Source of the DNA: Neisseria zalophi
GTDB taxonomy: Bacteria; Pseudomonadota; Gammaproteobacteria; Burkholderiales; Neisseriaceae
Direction of reading: 5' to 3'
NCBI RefSeq assembly: GCF_008807015.1
Contig: NZ_CP031700.1
Span: 248,001 to 312,000 of the forward strand
Length of the DNA stretch: 64,000 nt
The notes below the pieces were generated by a model. That model saw only the letters and a list, made by a program, of their open reading frames with translations, made no database searches and was not told where the DNA came from. This document shows, one piece after another, positions 37,722 to 46,313 of the stretch. The translations under genes and the position numbers were made by a program. Position 1 is the stretch's first letter; every line of letters starts with the position of its first letter.

Positions 37722-38381
37722 TTATTTCAATCCGAAAAAGGCCAATATGCTGTTGCCCCAGCTTTCAAAATAATAAATAAACAAAGCATAGCTTTCCTGA
37801 AGCAGAAACTTGGTTTTCTTTTGAGCTTGAGTATAACGGCTGGTCGGCGTACCGGAAGTTTTTGCATCCATACCCAAATCTTTAGCAATCACCGCAGCCC
37901 GTGCGGTATGATAAGGATCACTGACGATAATAATGGTGTGAATATCGTTGGCACGTAGCAACGGACGGATATTCAACAAATTTTCATAAGTATTGCGTGA
38001 GGTGTTCTCAAACAAAATACGATTCGGTGGCACGCCCTGCTTCATGGCATAACGCCGCCCGACTTCCGCTTCGGTCATAAACCCTTTTTTCGGGGTACCG
38101 CCGGTAAACACCAATTTATCGACCCGTCCGCTTTGATAAAGGGTAATCGCATGGTTAATCCGCTCCTGAAAAACCGGTGAAGGGCGTTTATCCCACGCAG
38201 CCGCCCCCAATACTACCGCCGCATCGGCATGCACATCGGCAGGCAGCGTTTCATTGCCCGTGCGGTATACCAGCCACACACAGCAAGAGAAAGTAAACAC
38301 CACCAGCAACAGGCTTAATAAAAAGCCGTTTAACAGGTGATAGCGCAAGCCGTTTCGGCTTCGGTAAATCCGGGAACTCAT
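37722..38381 (-). CDS. YdcF/SanA-like DUF218 membrane protein
   Basis: 219 residues. One N-terminal membrane helix (LLSLLLVVFTFSCCVWLVY) is followed by a DUF218 domain with DAAVVLGAAAWDKRPSPVFQERI, VFTGGTPKKG, ENTSRNTYENL and IIVSDPYHTARA. Members such as SanA and ElyC affect envelope integrity; the biochemical activity is unsettled. The domain faces the periplasm if the positive-inside rule holds. Confidence 0.82.
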   Translation of the reverse strand: MSSRIYRSRNGLRYHLLNGFLLSLLLVVFTFSCCVWLVYRTGNETLPADVHADAAVVLGAAAWDKRPSPVFQERINHAITLYQSGRVDKLVFTGGTPKKGFMTEAEVGRRYAMKQGVPPNRILFENTSRNTYENLLNIRPLLRANDIHTIIIVSDPYHTARAAVIAKDLGMDAKTSGTPTSRYTQAQKKTKFLLQESYALFIYYFESWGNSILAFFGLK

Positions 38382-38429
38382 ATTTCGGCGTTTGCAGCGG
38401 CTTTAGTCAAATAAAAAATAATGGGATTT

Positions 38430-38786
38430 TTACAACAATGCTTCAATGTTTTCCAACGGCCTGCCGACGGCGGCTTTATCGCCGATAACGGCAATCGGGC
38501 GTTCAAGCAAAGTGGGATGCTCGGCAATGGCTTTTAATAAATCATCATCACTTAATTCGGCGTTATCCAATCCCAGTTCGCGGTATAATGAATCTTTAAC
38601 CCGCATCATACTACGTGGCGAATCGGTACCCAGTTTGGTAAAAATATTTTGCAGCTCTTCAAAAGTAGGAGCAACATCAAGATAATTCACCACTTGGGTT
38701 TTAATACCGCGAACCTGCAACAAGGCAAGCGCGGCACGCGATTTGCTACAACGGTTGTTGTGGTACAGTATAACGATTTTCGACAT
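38430..38786 (-). CDS. ArsC-family glutaredoxin-dependent reductase
   Basis: 118 residues from the ATG at 38786 (MSKIVILYHNNRCSKSRAAL), preceded by AGGA at good spacing. The active-site Cys is in NNRCSKSR and the C-terminal RPIAVIGDKAAVGRP is the ArsC/YfgD signature. The three basic residues that bind arsenate cannot be confirmed by eye, so it is either an arsenate reductase or the YfgD-like branch. No arsenite pump is next to it. Confidence 0.85.
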   Translation of the reverse strand: MSKIVILYHNNRCSKSRAALALLQVRGIKTQVVNYLDVAPTFEELQNIFTKLGTDSPRSMMRVKDSLYRELGLDNAELSDDDLLKAIAEHPTLLERPIAVIGDKAAVGRPLENIEALL

Positions 38787-39030
38787 GGCGGTTCCTGAAA
38801 GTTGGTATATTTTACTTGATTGTAAACCAATCTTTACATTTTGTCTTGCCATATCAGGCAATTACATTCATGCTAAAAATCTATGGTTTTACAACTGCCC
38901 GAAAACCCTATATAGGCCGTCTGAAAAGATAAAAAATCCAAATTTCAAATATAATCTATCCATTAAAATGATGTTGTAAAACCGCGATAAAATCTATTTT
39001 TCCGAAGTGGTTAACAAGAAAGAATATAAA

Positions 39031-39513
39031 ATGAAAGCCTTATCTCTTTTTTTCATTGCCGCTGTTTTCAGCACAGGCACTTATGCCGCCACAAGCGATC
39101 TGCAAAATTGGAACAGCACCGCCCCCAGAAGCACCGCTTCATTAAAAGCGCCCGTACGCATTATCAATTTATGGGCGACATGGTGCGGCCCCTGTCGCAA
39201 AGAAATGCCTGCTATGTCAAAATGGTACCGTAAGCAGAAAAAAGGCAGTGTCGATATGGTTGGCATTGCACTGGATTCTACCGACAAAATCGGAGCCTTC
39301 CTCAAACAAACTCCGGTCAGCTACCCGATATGGCGTTATAGCGGTTCGGACAGCCGTGCCTTTATGAAATCATTCGGCAATACCGTCGGCGCGCTGCCTT
39401 TTACTGTAGTCGAAGCGCCGAGATGCGGTTACAAACAAGCGGTTTTAGGCGAAATTACCGAGAAAAAGCTTGATGAAGTATTAAAAGCCGCACGAGCTCA
39501 ATGCACTGTTTAA
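39031..39513 (+). CDS. TlpA-like periplasmic thioredoxin
   Basis: 160 residues. A signal peptide (MKALSLFFIAAVFSTGTYA) precedes a thioredoxin fold with active site WATWCGPCRKEMPAM (Cys52 and Cys55) and cis-Pro loop GALPFTVV. Two extra Cys near the C-terminus (PRCGYK and AQCTV) could form a structural disulphide. It is probably a disulphide reductase in the periplasm. The ATG at 39031 fits the signal peptide; an in-frame GTG at 39007 is open but adds charged residues. Confidence 0.83.
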   Translation: MKALSLFFIAAVFSTGTYAATSDLQNWNSTAPRSTASLKAPVRIINLWATWCGPCRKEMPAMSKWYRKQKKGSVDMVGIALDSTDKIGAFLKQTPVSYPIWRYSGSDSRAFMKSFGNTVGALPFTVVEAPRCGYKQAVLGEITEKKLDEVLKAARAQCTV

Positions 39514-39533
39514 ACCATTCAAAATCAAATATC

Positions 39534-39564
39534 AAAGGCCGTCTGAGTGATTCAGACGGCCTTT
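39534..39564. terminator. Inverted-DUS terminator
   Basis: AAAGGCCGTCTGA / TCAGACGGCCTTT around a short loop, between convergent genes. Confidence 0.8.
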
Positions 39565-39585
39565 GATTAGGTGAGTATTTAATAA

Positions 39586-39849
39586 TTAATTACGTCTTTC
39601 AGTACGGCCCAAATGGTCGTAGTGGTATTGGAAAACTGCGTCGGAAGTTTCGCCACGGGGTGCAATAAATTTAACACGATCATCATTTTTAGCTGCACGT
39701 CTCATGCCCTCATAATGAACTTCTTGTAAACCCGGGATAGGGCCTGAATCGTTAGCATAGTCATATTTAGGCATGTGGGCGCCTTTAGCAGAAGCGAAAG
39801 AAGCGGCAAAAGTAGCTAAAGCGGCGAAAGTAAGTACAGTTTTTTTCAT
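39586..39849 (-). CDS. Small secreted protein, paralogue of the gene at 5912
   Basis: 87 residues: a signal peptide (MKKTVLTFAALATFAASFASA), then KGAHMPKYDYANDSGPIPG, a variable basic middle (HYEGMRRAAKNDDRVKF), and the conserved end FQYHYDHLGRTERRN. Function unknown. AAGGAT precedes the start. The leader upstream also resembles that of the other copy, so a gene with its promoter was copied about 34 kb apart. Confidence 0.75.
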   Translation of the reverse strand: MKKTVLTFAALATFAASFASAKGAHMPKYDYANDSGPIPGLQEVHYEGMRRAAKNDDRVKFIAPRGETSDAVFQYHYDHLGRTERRN

Positions 39850-40184
39850 GATGGAGATCCTTTTAATATGTGTTTTATATTAGTTAATATGCCAGGCAAT
39901 ATTTGAAATTTGCTGCCTGCTTTGTTGATGTGTGTATTGTATGAAACAACCAATAATTGATAAATACCAATTTTATTTAACATTCATTTCTTAATAAGAA
40001 ATCATAAAATACTAATGTCTACAAGCATTATTAAAAGGCATAAACCGACATAACAAGGCCAAGTTTAAAACACATCAAAAAGCCAAATAAAACTCGCCCT
40101 TATCATTTTATTTTCATATTCGATATCAAAAATTACTTAAATAATTTAAATATAATCAATTTGTTAAAATCAGCTTGATATAAA
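39850..40184. other. AT-rich intergenic region
   Basis: Upstream region of the small secreted protein gene; it shares TGTTGATGTGTGTAT and CAACATTCATTTC-like blocks with 6223-6300. No gene seen. Confidence 0.5.
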
Positions 40185-40219
40185 ATAGGCCGTCTGAAAA
40201 TTTTTTCAGACGGCCTATT
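40185..40219. terminator. Inverted-DUS terminator
   Basis: AATAGGCCGTCTGAAAA / TTTTCAGACGGCCTATT, 13 bp after the ArsR-type gene stop. Confidence 0.8.
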
Positions 40220-40231
40220 GGTATAGAAAAT

Positions 40232-40543
40232 TTATTTTTTATTGTCCGCTTCATCATCTTCGCAAAAAAATGAATACAGCAACTTAATAGTCTGGCCGAC
40301 ACGTTCATCAGCAATATAATACAAACGTTCCCTATGCCTGATTTCACAATCCACCAAACCGGCTTCTCTTAATAAAGCCAGCTGGCTCGACATAGCCGCT
40401 TGCGGCAAACCTGTCATATTGGCCAATTCGGTTACATTATATTTCCTGTCTTGCAAACTACATAACACAGCCAACCGGTTTGTATTAGCCATTAACTTTA
40501 GAAAAGCAGTAGCTTCATCATATTTGGCAAACATATCCTGCAT
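40232..40543 (-). CDS. ArsR-family regulator, BigR/YgaV-like
   Basis: The 103-residue winged-helix repressor has a recognition helix around GLPQAAMSSQLALLREAGLV and the wing HRERLYYIAD. Cys28 (VLCSLQD) and Cys94 (FFCEDD) sit where the dithiol of sulphide/persulphide sensors BigR, SqrR and YgaV is found; a third Cys66 is between. A YgaP-like rhodanese membrane protein gene is next to it, the same pairing as ygaV-ygaP. It probably represses this module and senses reactive sulphur. Confidence 0.8.
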   Translation of the reverse strand: MQDMFAKYDEATAFLKLMANTNRLAVLCSLQDRKYNVTELANMTGLPQAAMSSQLALLREAGLVDCEIRHRERLYYIADERVGQTIKLLYSFFCEDDEADNKK

Positions 40544-40631
40544 ATTGATTCACTTTATCTAAACTTTCGTGTGAGCAAATTGTATAACCAAACACTGCCA
40601 AACGGTGACAATATTTTTTAAATGCTTTTTA

Positions 40632-41159
40632 TTACACCCGCCGGTTCCAAGGCATCAATGCCAAAATCCTTGCCATCCCGCAAAAACCGGTTAACCCCGC
40701 AGTCAGCAAACCTGCACCGACAAAAGCACACAATAAATAAAATAACGGCGACACCGCCCACCCCAATAAAGCACCCAATAAAGCCAACGAGCCGGCAGCA
40801 ATTTGAACCTGACGCATCATTTCTAAAGGTTGGGAATGATCTTTTTGTGTCGGCAGTCCCGATGATTTCCAACCATCCAGACCTTTTTCCAAAATAAATG
40901 CCTCTTTACCTGCCGCTTTTTGGCTCAAAACTTCTGCCGCATTACGGGTACGCATACCTGATTTACAATGAAAAATTAGACATTCCGCCTTTTGTAAGGT
41001 TTCAGATAAACCATGTTCGTTAATTTGATTTAAAGGCTGCAATACCGCGCCTTCGATATGCTCGCGGCGGTATTCATCCGATTGGCGGATATCCACCAAT
41101 ACCGCGCCTTGCTGTAATTTTCTTTTTGCATCAACTGCATTAATAGTATCTACAGGCAT
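40632..41159 (-). CDS. Rhodanese-DUF2892 membrane protein (YgaP-like)
   Basis: 175 residues. The N-terminal rhodanese domain (residues 1-110) has the active-site loop HCKSGMRT with Cys65. A C-terminal DUF2892 part has two hydrophobic helices (IAAGSLALLGALLGWAV; FYLLCAFVGAGLLTAGLTG). It is anchored in the inner membrane with the sulphurtransferase in the cytoplasm, probably handling sulphane sulphur. It lies between a small DUF2892 protein gene and the ArsR-type regulator gene, all on the minus strand. Confidence 0.85.
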   Translation of the reverse strand: MPVDTINAVDAKRKLQQGAVLVDIRQSDEYRREHIEGAVLQPLNQINEHGLSETLQKAECLIFHCKSGMRTRNAAEVLSQKAAGKEAFILEKGLDGWKSSGLPTQKDHSQPLEMMRQVQIAAGSLALLGALLGWAVSPLFYLLCAFVGAGLLTAGLTGFCGMARILALMPWNRRV

Positions 41160-41213
41160 AAAAATTCCTCAATTTAAAATATTTTATTTTTATGATTGTT
41201 TAACAAAAAACCA

Positions 41214-41241
41214 AACCGTCTGAAAAGCTTTCAGACGGCCT
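41214..41241. terminator. Imperfect inverted-DUS terminator
   Basis: AAACCGTCTGAAAAG faces CTTTCAGACGGCCT, 13 bp after the small DUF2892 gene stop; the outer pairs mismatch. Confidence 0.6.
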
Positions 41242-41254
41242 GAAACCTCCAGAT

Positions 41255-41449
41255 TTATTTTTTACCGGTCGGGCAAGTATTGATGCCGAATAAAGTATAG
41301 AGCAAACAATAAGAAAACAATCCCGTAGCCAACGGAATCACACCCAGCCAGCCCCACCAACCAACTTTACCAGTAGCGGCTGCAATAATTAAAGCCAAAC
41401 CGACCACAATACGGATAACTCTATCTATACCGCCCACATTAGTTTTCAT
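41255..41449 (-). CDS. DUF2892 small membrane protein
   Basis: 64 residues: MKTNVGGIDRVIRIVVGLALI, then a Gly/Trp turn and a second helix, ending FGINTCPTGKK. This is the classic stand-alone DUF2892 (YgaP C-terminal type) with a conserved Cys near the end. It resembles the tail of the neighbouring rhodanese protein. Role in sulphur handling inferred from context. Confidence 0.82.
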   Translation of the reverse strand: MKTNVGGIDRVIRIVVGLALIIAAATGKVGWWGWLGVIPLATGLFSYCLLYTLFGINTCPTGKK

Positions 41450-41547
41450 AAAATGCCCTTTATCAATTTTTTAATATTTCATTTTAAATATATAATAAAA
41501 ATATTATATTTGATAAATTATATATGATAAAAATAATTTGTCAAAAG

Positions 41548-41583
41548 AAAAAAGCCGTCTGAACCTTTTCAGACGGCTTTTTT
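41548..41583. terminator. Inverted-DUS terminator
   Basis: AAAAAAGCCGTCTGAA / TTCAGACGGCTTTTTT, 22 bp after the zinc-ribbon gene stop. Confidence 0.82.
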
Positions 41584-41604
41584 AAATAAATTCAATCATA
41601 TTTA

Positions 41605-41937
41605 TCAGGCTTTTTTCACAAATTCCGATTTCAAATTCATCGAACTGCCATCAATGCGGCAGGCAATATCATGATCACCTTCCTGCAAACGGATACCTTT
41701 CACTTTAGTACCCTGTTTAATCACCATCGAGCTGCCTTTTACCTTTAAATCTTTAATCAAAACCACCGTATCGCCATCCGCCAGCGGCGTACCATTGGCA
41801 TCTTTTACCGCCAAAATATCTTCGCTATCGGCCGCTTCGCCTTCCTGCCATTCATAAGCACATTCAGGGCAGACAAGCTGGATACCGTCGTGATAAGTGA
41901 ATTCTGAGCCGCATTGCGGGCAGGCAGGAAAAGTCAT
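41605..41937 (-). CDS. PhnA/YjdM zinc-ribbon protein
   Basis: 110 residues. N-terminal zinc ribbon ([13 protein letters not shown]...CPECAYEW) and C-terminal PhnA domain ([27 protein letters not shown]). Despite the old name it is not a phosphonoacetate hydrolase in most species; its role is unclear. Single gene with terminator. Confidence 0.88.
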   Translation of the reverse strand: MTFPACPQCGSEFTYHDGIQLVCPECAYEWQEGEAADSEDILAVKDANGTPLADGDTVVLIKDLKVKGSSMVIKQGTKVKGIRLQEGDHDIACRIDGSSMNLKSEFVKKA

Positions 41938-42076
41938 ATTGTGTTCCTTAAATATCGTTATTTTAAAAACAGCATTATAAGCGATAACACCTACCAGTAC
42001 TTGATTACTTTATATAAAGAACACCATTTATTTTGGAGCTGAATAAATCTGCCTTTTTATAAATTCCTTTATCCTT

Positions 42077-42233
42077 TCAGACGGCCGTTTCACCAATACC
42101 TATTTAAGCCAATATCCTTACTCTTCTTGGGCAAATCATACCGTTTGTCATTAAAAAATACATCAACATCATATTCTATATGAATTTTATGACAGCGTAG
42201 CTATAATCCGGTTTCCTCCCATTTCCGAATCAG
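42077..42233 (+). pseudogene. Duplicated 3' end of the CYTH gene plus spacer
   Basis: Starts exactly at a DUS (TTCAGACGGCC) and reads SDGRFTNTYLSQYPYSSWANHTVCH, then a stop. This is the same end as the CYTH gene at 22441-22516 with a few changes. The following spacer also matches 22517-22600 up to the start of rhs. The intact rhs gene was therefore once next to a CYTH gene, or was copied from there. Confidence 0.85.
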
Positions 42234-45200
42234 ATGATTATGGCCGTCAATAAAATCGCCCGTAAAAGCAGTAAATTCAAAGTAATTTTTATGGTGCCCG
42301 ATTTCTGTTTTGTTCCCGGTGTCGTCCCGCCCGTTCCTTTCCCTTTATTTGCCGATTTGGGTAGTGCCAAAACCGTTGCCAAAGACGTTAAAATCAACCG
42401 CAAACCCGCTTTTGTATACAATGCCAGTAAGGCCCCCAATACCTACGGCGACCAGCCCGGTATCCGTAAAGGTGTCGTTTCCCGCACCGTCGGTAAAGCA
42501 GCCTGGCCGATGATGCATTCTTCTTCGGTTAAAATCCGCAAGCGCTATATTATCCGCACCGGCGATATGTTTCACATGAACGGCAAGTTCAAAAAACGGT
42601 TGCCGCCCAAACCCTGTATTTCCTGTAAAGCCGCCGCAGGGGCAGGCCGCCCGGTCAACCCGATACACGGCCTCAAGTTTTTAACCGACGAAACCGATTT
42701 TGCCTTTGAGGGCATACTGCCTCTGGTCTGGAGCCGCAGCTATTATTCCGACCAAGACGGCACCGGCTGGCTGGGTGAAGGTTGGAGCATACCGGGCAGC
42801 CAACGTATGGTACGCAGCGCAGCGGGTTTGGCCTATATCGACGATCAGGGGCGGTTGTTTCCGTTGCCGGAAGTGGAGGAAGACGACGAAGAGCCGGTAT
42901 TGTTTGAGAGCGAGCAGATTTGGTTTAGTAAAAACCCCGACGGCCATTATGTGATTGCCTCTTTAGACGGTTCGGTATCATTGCGTTTCGCCCCGTTAAC
43001 GGTTTCCGACGACGACCCGAACGGTGAACATTGTGCCGAACTGCCTCTGGTTGCCGTAGAAGACGCCAACGGCAACCACCAGCGTTTTATTTACCATCCC
43101 GTTAGCGGACTGCCGCAATACATTATCGACGGCAACGGGCGGGTATTTCATCTGGCCTTCGGCAATGTCGGCGACGCAGCCGACCCCAAAATGCGGCTGC
43201 TGTCGGTGTCGTTGCTCGAAGCACTGCCCGCAGCGGGCGCAGATGCCCCAAGCGGTGAGGTATGGGTGCGCTACCAATACAACCGCAGCGGCGATTTAAT
43301 CCGCGTTATCGGCCGCGACGGCGGCACCAAACGCAGCTTCACCTACCGCAACAACCTGATGGTGTCGCACACCGATGCCGCCGGCCTCAGCTCTTTCTAC
43401 GAATACGACCATTACACCCCCACCGGCAAAGTGCTGGTTAACCGCACCAGTTTGGGCGAAGAATGGCGTTTCACTTATCACAACGGCTATACCGAAGTCA
43501 CCGACGTTCTCGGCCGTACCGAACAATACCATTACGACTATAACAACGAGCTGACCAAACGGGTCTATGCCGACGGTAGCGAAGTATTGATGGAGCGCGA
43601 CCACCTCGGCCGGCTGCTCAGCCACACCGACGCGATGGGGCGCATTACCCGCTACCAATACAGCAACGAAGGCCAAATCGAAAGCCTCACCCGTCCCGAC
43701 GGTGCCATTCTGCATTTCGACTACGACGACAGCTACCGCCTTATCCGCCAAAGCGATGCCGAAGGAAACTACGACAGCTACAGCTACGACGAAGCCGGCA
43801 ACCTCCTCACCCACACCAACCCGATGAAGCACATCACCCGCTTCGAGTATGCCGACAACGGCCTACTGCTGTCGGTCACCGATCCCAAAGGCAGCACCAC
43901 CGGCTATCACTACAACCGCTACAACCAGCCCGACCTCATTACCGACTGTTCCGGCTATGAAACCCGGCTGGCCTACAATCAGGAAGGGCGGCTGACCCGT
44001 ATTACCGACGCACTCGGCCAATATACCGAATATCAATACGACCCCAACCAAAACCTCACCCTCGCCGTTTATCCCGACGGCAGCAGGGAGCGCTTTCATT
44101 ACGACACCGCCGGCCGCCTCACCACCCATACCGACGGCGAAGGCCACACCACCGCATACGAATACGGCCAAGACGGACTGCCGACCCAACGCACCAACGC
44201 CCTCGGCCACACCTTCGGCTACCACTACGATAAAGCCAGAAGACTGATCGCCCTCACCAATGAAAACGGCGCCCGCTACCGCTTCGCCTACGACGACAAC
44301 GACCGCCTGATTGCCGAGAGCGGCTTCGACCACAAACTGACCGCCTATCACTACAATCAAGGCGGCGAACTCGTTCAGCAAAACGAATACGGCGACGATA
44401 CCGCCACCGCCGCCAAACTCATGGCACAACTAAGCGGCCAATCCGCCCCAAGCACAGACAGAACCCCGCTTTCAGACGGCCTCAAAGACAAAACCGCGCT
44501 CAGAGTCACCGAATTCCAACGCGACATCTTAGGCCGTCTGACCCGCACCACCGCCCACGACAATCAGGGTCATAGCCAAGAAACCGTTTACGGCTACGAC
44601 AGCAACGGCAACCTCGTCCGCGCCGCCAACGAAAAAAGCATTACCTGTTTCGACTACAACCCCAACGGCCAACTTATCGGCCAACACCAATGGGCGGTAC
44701 CGACCCGAGAAGAAAACACCCGAAACGGCCTGCCCGACACCGACTGGCGCGACCCGCAATACGACATGCTGTTTCTGCCGCAGACTCAAAGTATCCATTA
44801 CCATTACGACTTCAACGGCAACTGCACCGCCACCGTACTACCCGACGGCAGAAGCATCAACCACCTTTATTACGGCAGCGGGCATTTACACCAGATTAAC
44901 CTAGACGGCGACACCATTACCGACATCGAACGCGACAAACTGCACCGCGAAATCGAACGAACACAGGGCAAACTCACCAGCCGCTACGAACTCGACCCCT
45001 TAGGCCGTCTGAAAAAACAGATTGCCGCACTCAACAGCTTGTCGGAAAGCGGCAAAGGTAAAAACAAAACCGCTGCCGGTCATACCGCCGTCAAACGCAG
45101 CTACGGTTATGATAAAACCGGCAATCTCATTCACAGCAGCGACCAAAGAAGCGGTGTAACAAAGTTCGAATACGACCAACTCGGCAGAATCACCAAAGCC

Positions 45201-46313
45201 GGCAAAGAAACCTTTGCCTTCGACCCCGCCCACAATATCCTTTCAGACGGCCTCAAAGACAATATTGCCGATAACCGTTTAAAAACCTATAACGGCATCA
45301 GCTATTACTACGACGACTTAGGCAACCTGATTCACCGCGAACTGGCCGACGGCGAAGTGCAGAACTATTTCTACGATCTGCACGACCAACTGGTTAAAGT
45401 GGAAATCTTCAAAAAAGATAACAGCAAAGAGACTTGGGTTTATAGCTACGACGCACTAGGCAGAAGAACCGGCAAAGGCCGTCTGAAAAACGGCCAAGAA
45501 GTTTCAGACGGCTTGGAAGATAAAACCGACTTCACTTGGGACGGCAGCCATTTAATACAGGAAACCCGTTCAGACGGCCTGTACACCTATATCTATACCG
45601 ATAAAGATTCTTACGAACCTTTGGCACAAATCCGTAATTGGACAAACGAAGAAGGGGAAAGCTACCAGGAAACCAACTACTTCCACTGCGACCAAATCGG
45701 CATTCCGCGAGAGATGACGGATAAAGACGGGAATTTATTGTGGTTTGGGAAATATAAAGGTTGGGGGAAATTAGACCAAGAGACCAATATCACTAATGCC
45801 CATCAGCCGTTTAGGTTGCAGAACCAGTATTGCGACCAAGAGACGGGTTTGCATTATAACTTCTTTAGGTATTACGAGCCGGATTGCGGACGGTTTGTGA
45901 ATCAGGATCCGATTGGGTTGTGGGGTGGGGATAATCTGTATATTTTTGCTGAGAATACACAGGTTTGGATTGACCCATTAGGACTAACGCCTAAAATCGG
46001 TTCGTGTTCCTCTTGTGGTTCTAAAAATGTTCAACAAATGGCAGAAGAGTTGGCTAATGAAATTGGTCAAAATAGCCTTTCTTTTATGACACCTACTACA
46101 ATAGGGCATATTGATTTAAGAGGAAGGGCACATTTTGATAAAAAAATACAACAATCTATAGCTACTCCTCATATTCAAGAATCTCCTAAAGGTAAAAATC
46201 CTAAAACTGGAGAATGCTTTCCTGTAAAAAAACATGAAACAGTTAGGCCTGCTACAGTACAAGATATTCGTTGGGCTAGGAAATTAGCTAAAAAGCAAGG
46301 ATTAATTTTATGA
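42234..46313 (+). CDS. Full-length Rhs polymorphic toxin (DUF4150 - DUF6531 - YD repeats - C-terminal toxin)
   Basis: 1359 residues (or 1357 from the ATG at 42240). In order: a DUF4150 PAAR-like domain (about 27-120, with PPVPFPLFADLG and KAAWPMMHSSS); a DUF6531 segment (about 140-215, GRPVNPIHGLKFLTDETDF, RSYYSDQ); many YD repeats that form the toxin-enclosing cage (about 330-1200); the hyperconserved [12 protein letters not shown] and DPLGL motif (Asp1247) where Rhs proteins cut themselves; and a tip of about 109 residues. The tip (TIGHIDLRGRAHFDK, PATVQDIRWARK) resembles the predicted RNase polymorphic toxin type 24 from memory, not checked. The PAAR-like head suggests delivery by a type VI system, which is not in this window. 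Core DUS copies are read in frame. Confidence 0.93.
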   Translation: MIMAVNKIARKSSKFKVIFMVPDFCFVPGVVPPVPFPLFADLGSAKTVAKDVKINRKPAFVYNASKAPNTYGDQPGIRKGVVSRTVGKAAWPMMHSSSVKIRKRYIIRTGDMFHMNGKFKKRLPPKPCISCKAAAGAGRPVNPIHGLKFLTDETDFAFEGILPLVWSRSYYSDQDGTGWLGEGWSIPGSQRMVRSAAGLAYIDDQGRLFPLPEVEEDDEEPVLFESEQIWFSKNPDGHYVIASLDGSVSLRFAPLTVSDDDPNGEHCAELPLVAVEDANGNHQRFIYHPVSGLPQYIIDGNGRVFHLAFGNVGDAADPKMRLLSVSLLEALPAAGADAPSGEVWVRYQYNRSGDLIRVIGRDGGTKRSFTYRNNLMVSHTDAAGLSSFYEYDHYTPTGKVLVNRTSLGEEWRFTYHNGYTEVTDVLGRTEQYHYDYNNELTKRVYADGSEVLMERDHLGRLLSHTDAMGRITRYQYSNEGQIESLTRPDGAILHFDYDDSYRLIRQSDAEGNYDSYSYDEAGNLLTHTNPMKHITRFEYADNGLLLSVTDPKGSTTGYHYNRYNQPDLITDCSGYETRLAYNQEGRLTRITDALGQYTEYQYDPNQNLTLAVYPDGSRERFHYDTAGRLTTHTDGEGHTTAYEYGQDGLPTQRTNALGHTFGYHYDKARRLIALTNENGARYRFAYDDNDRLIAESGFDHKLTAYHYNQGGELVQQNEYGDDTATAAKLMAQLSGQSAPSTDRTPLSDGLKDKTALRVTEFQRDILGRLTRTTAHDNQGHSQETVYGYDSNGNLVRAANEKSITCFDYNPNGQLIGQHQWAVPTREENTRNGLPDTDWRDPQYDMLFLPQTQSIHYHYDFNGNCTATVLPDGRSINHLYYGSGHLHQINLDGDTITDIERDKLHREIERTQGKLTSRYELDPLGRLKKQIAALNSLSESGKGKNKTAAGHTAVKRSYGYDKTGNLIHSSDQRSGVTKFEYDQLGRITKAGKETFAFDPAHNILSDGLKDNIADNRLKTYNGISYYYDDLGNLIHRELADGEVQNYFYDLHDQLVKVEIFKKDNSKETWVYSYDALGRRTGKGRLKNGQEVSDGLEDKTDFTWDGSHLIQETRSDGLYTYIYTDKDSYEPLAQIRNWTNEEGESYQETNYFHCDQIGIPREMTDKDGNLLWFGKYKGWGKLDQETNITNAHQPFRLQNQYCDQETGLHYNFFRYYEPDCGRFVNQDPIGLWGGDNLYIFAENTQVWIDPLGLTPKIGSCSSCGSKNVQQMAEELANEIGQNSLSFMTPTTIGHIDLRGRAHFDKKIQQSIATPHIQESPKGKNPKTGECFPVKKHETVRPATVQDIRWARKLAKKQGLIL
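44470..45582 (+). repeat. Cluster of DUS embedded in frame in the rhs core
   Basis: Seven DUS or near-DUS in 1.1 kb: 44470 (inverted), 44531, 45002, 45241 (inverted), 45476, 45504 (inverted, one mismatch) and 45569 (inverted). Forward copies read GRL(K/T) and inverted copies read SDGL in the protein. All lie in the 3' part of the core, before the toxin tip. The copy at 45002 is where the orphan cassettes begin. Confidence 0.85.

Noticed and set aside
43296..44804. Long Val/Gly-rich minus-strand open frames inside the rhs gene
   Set aside because: Shadow of the codon bias of the YD repeats on the other strand; no starts with ribosome sites and no known motifs.
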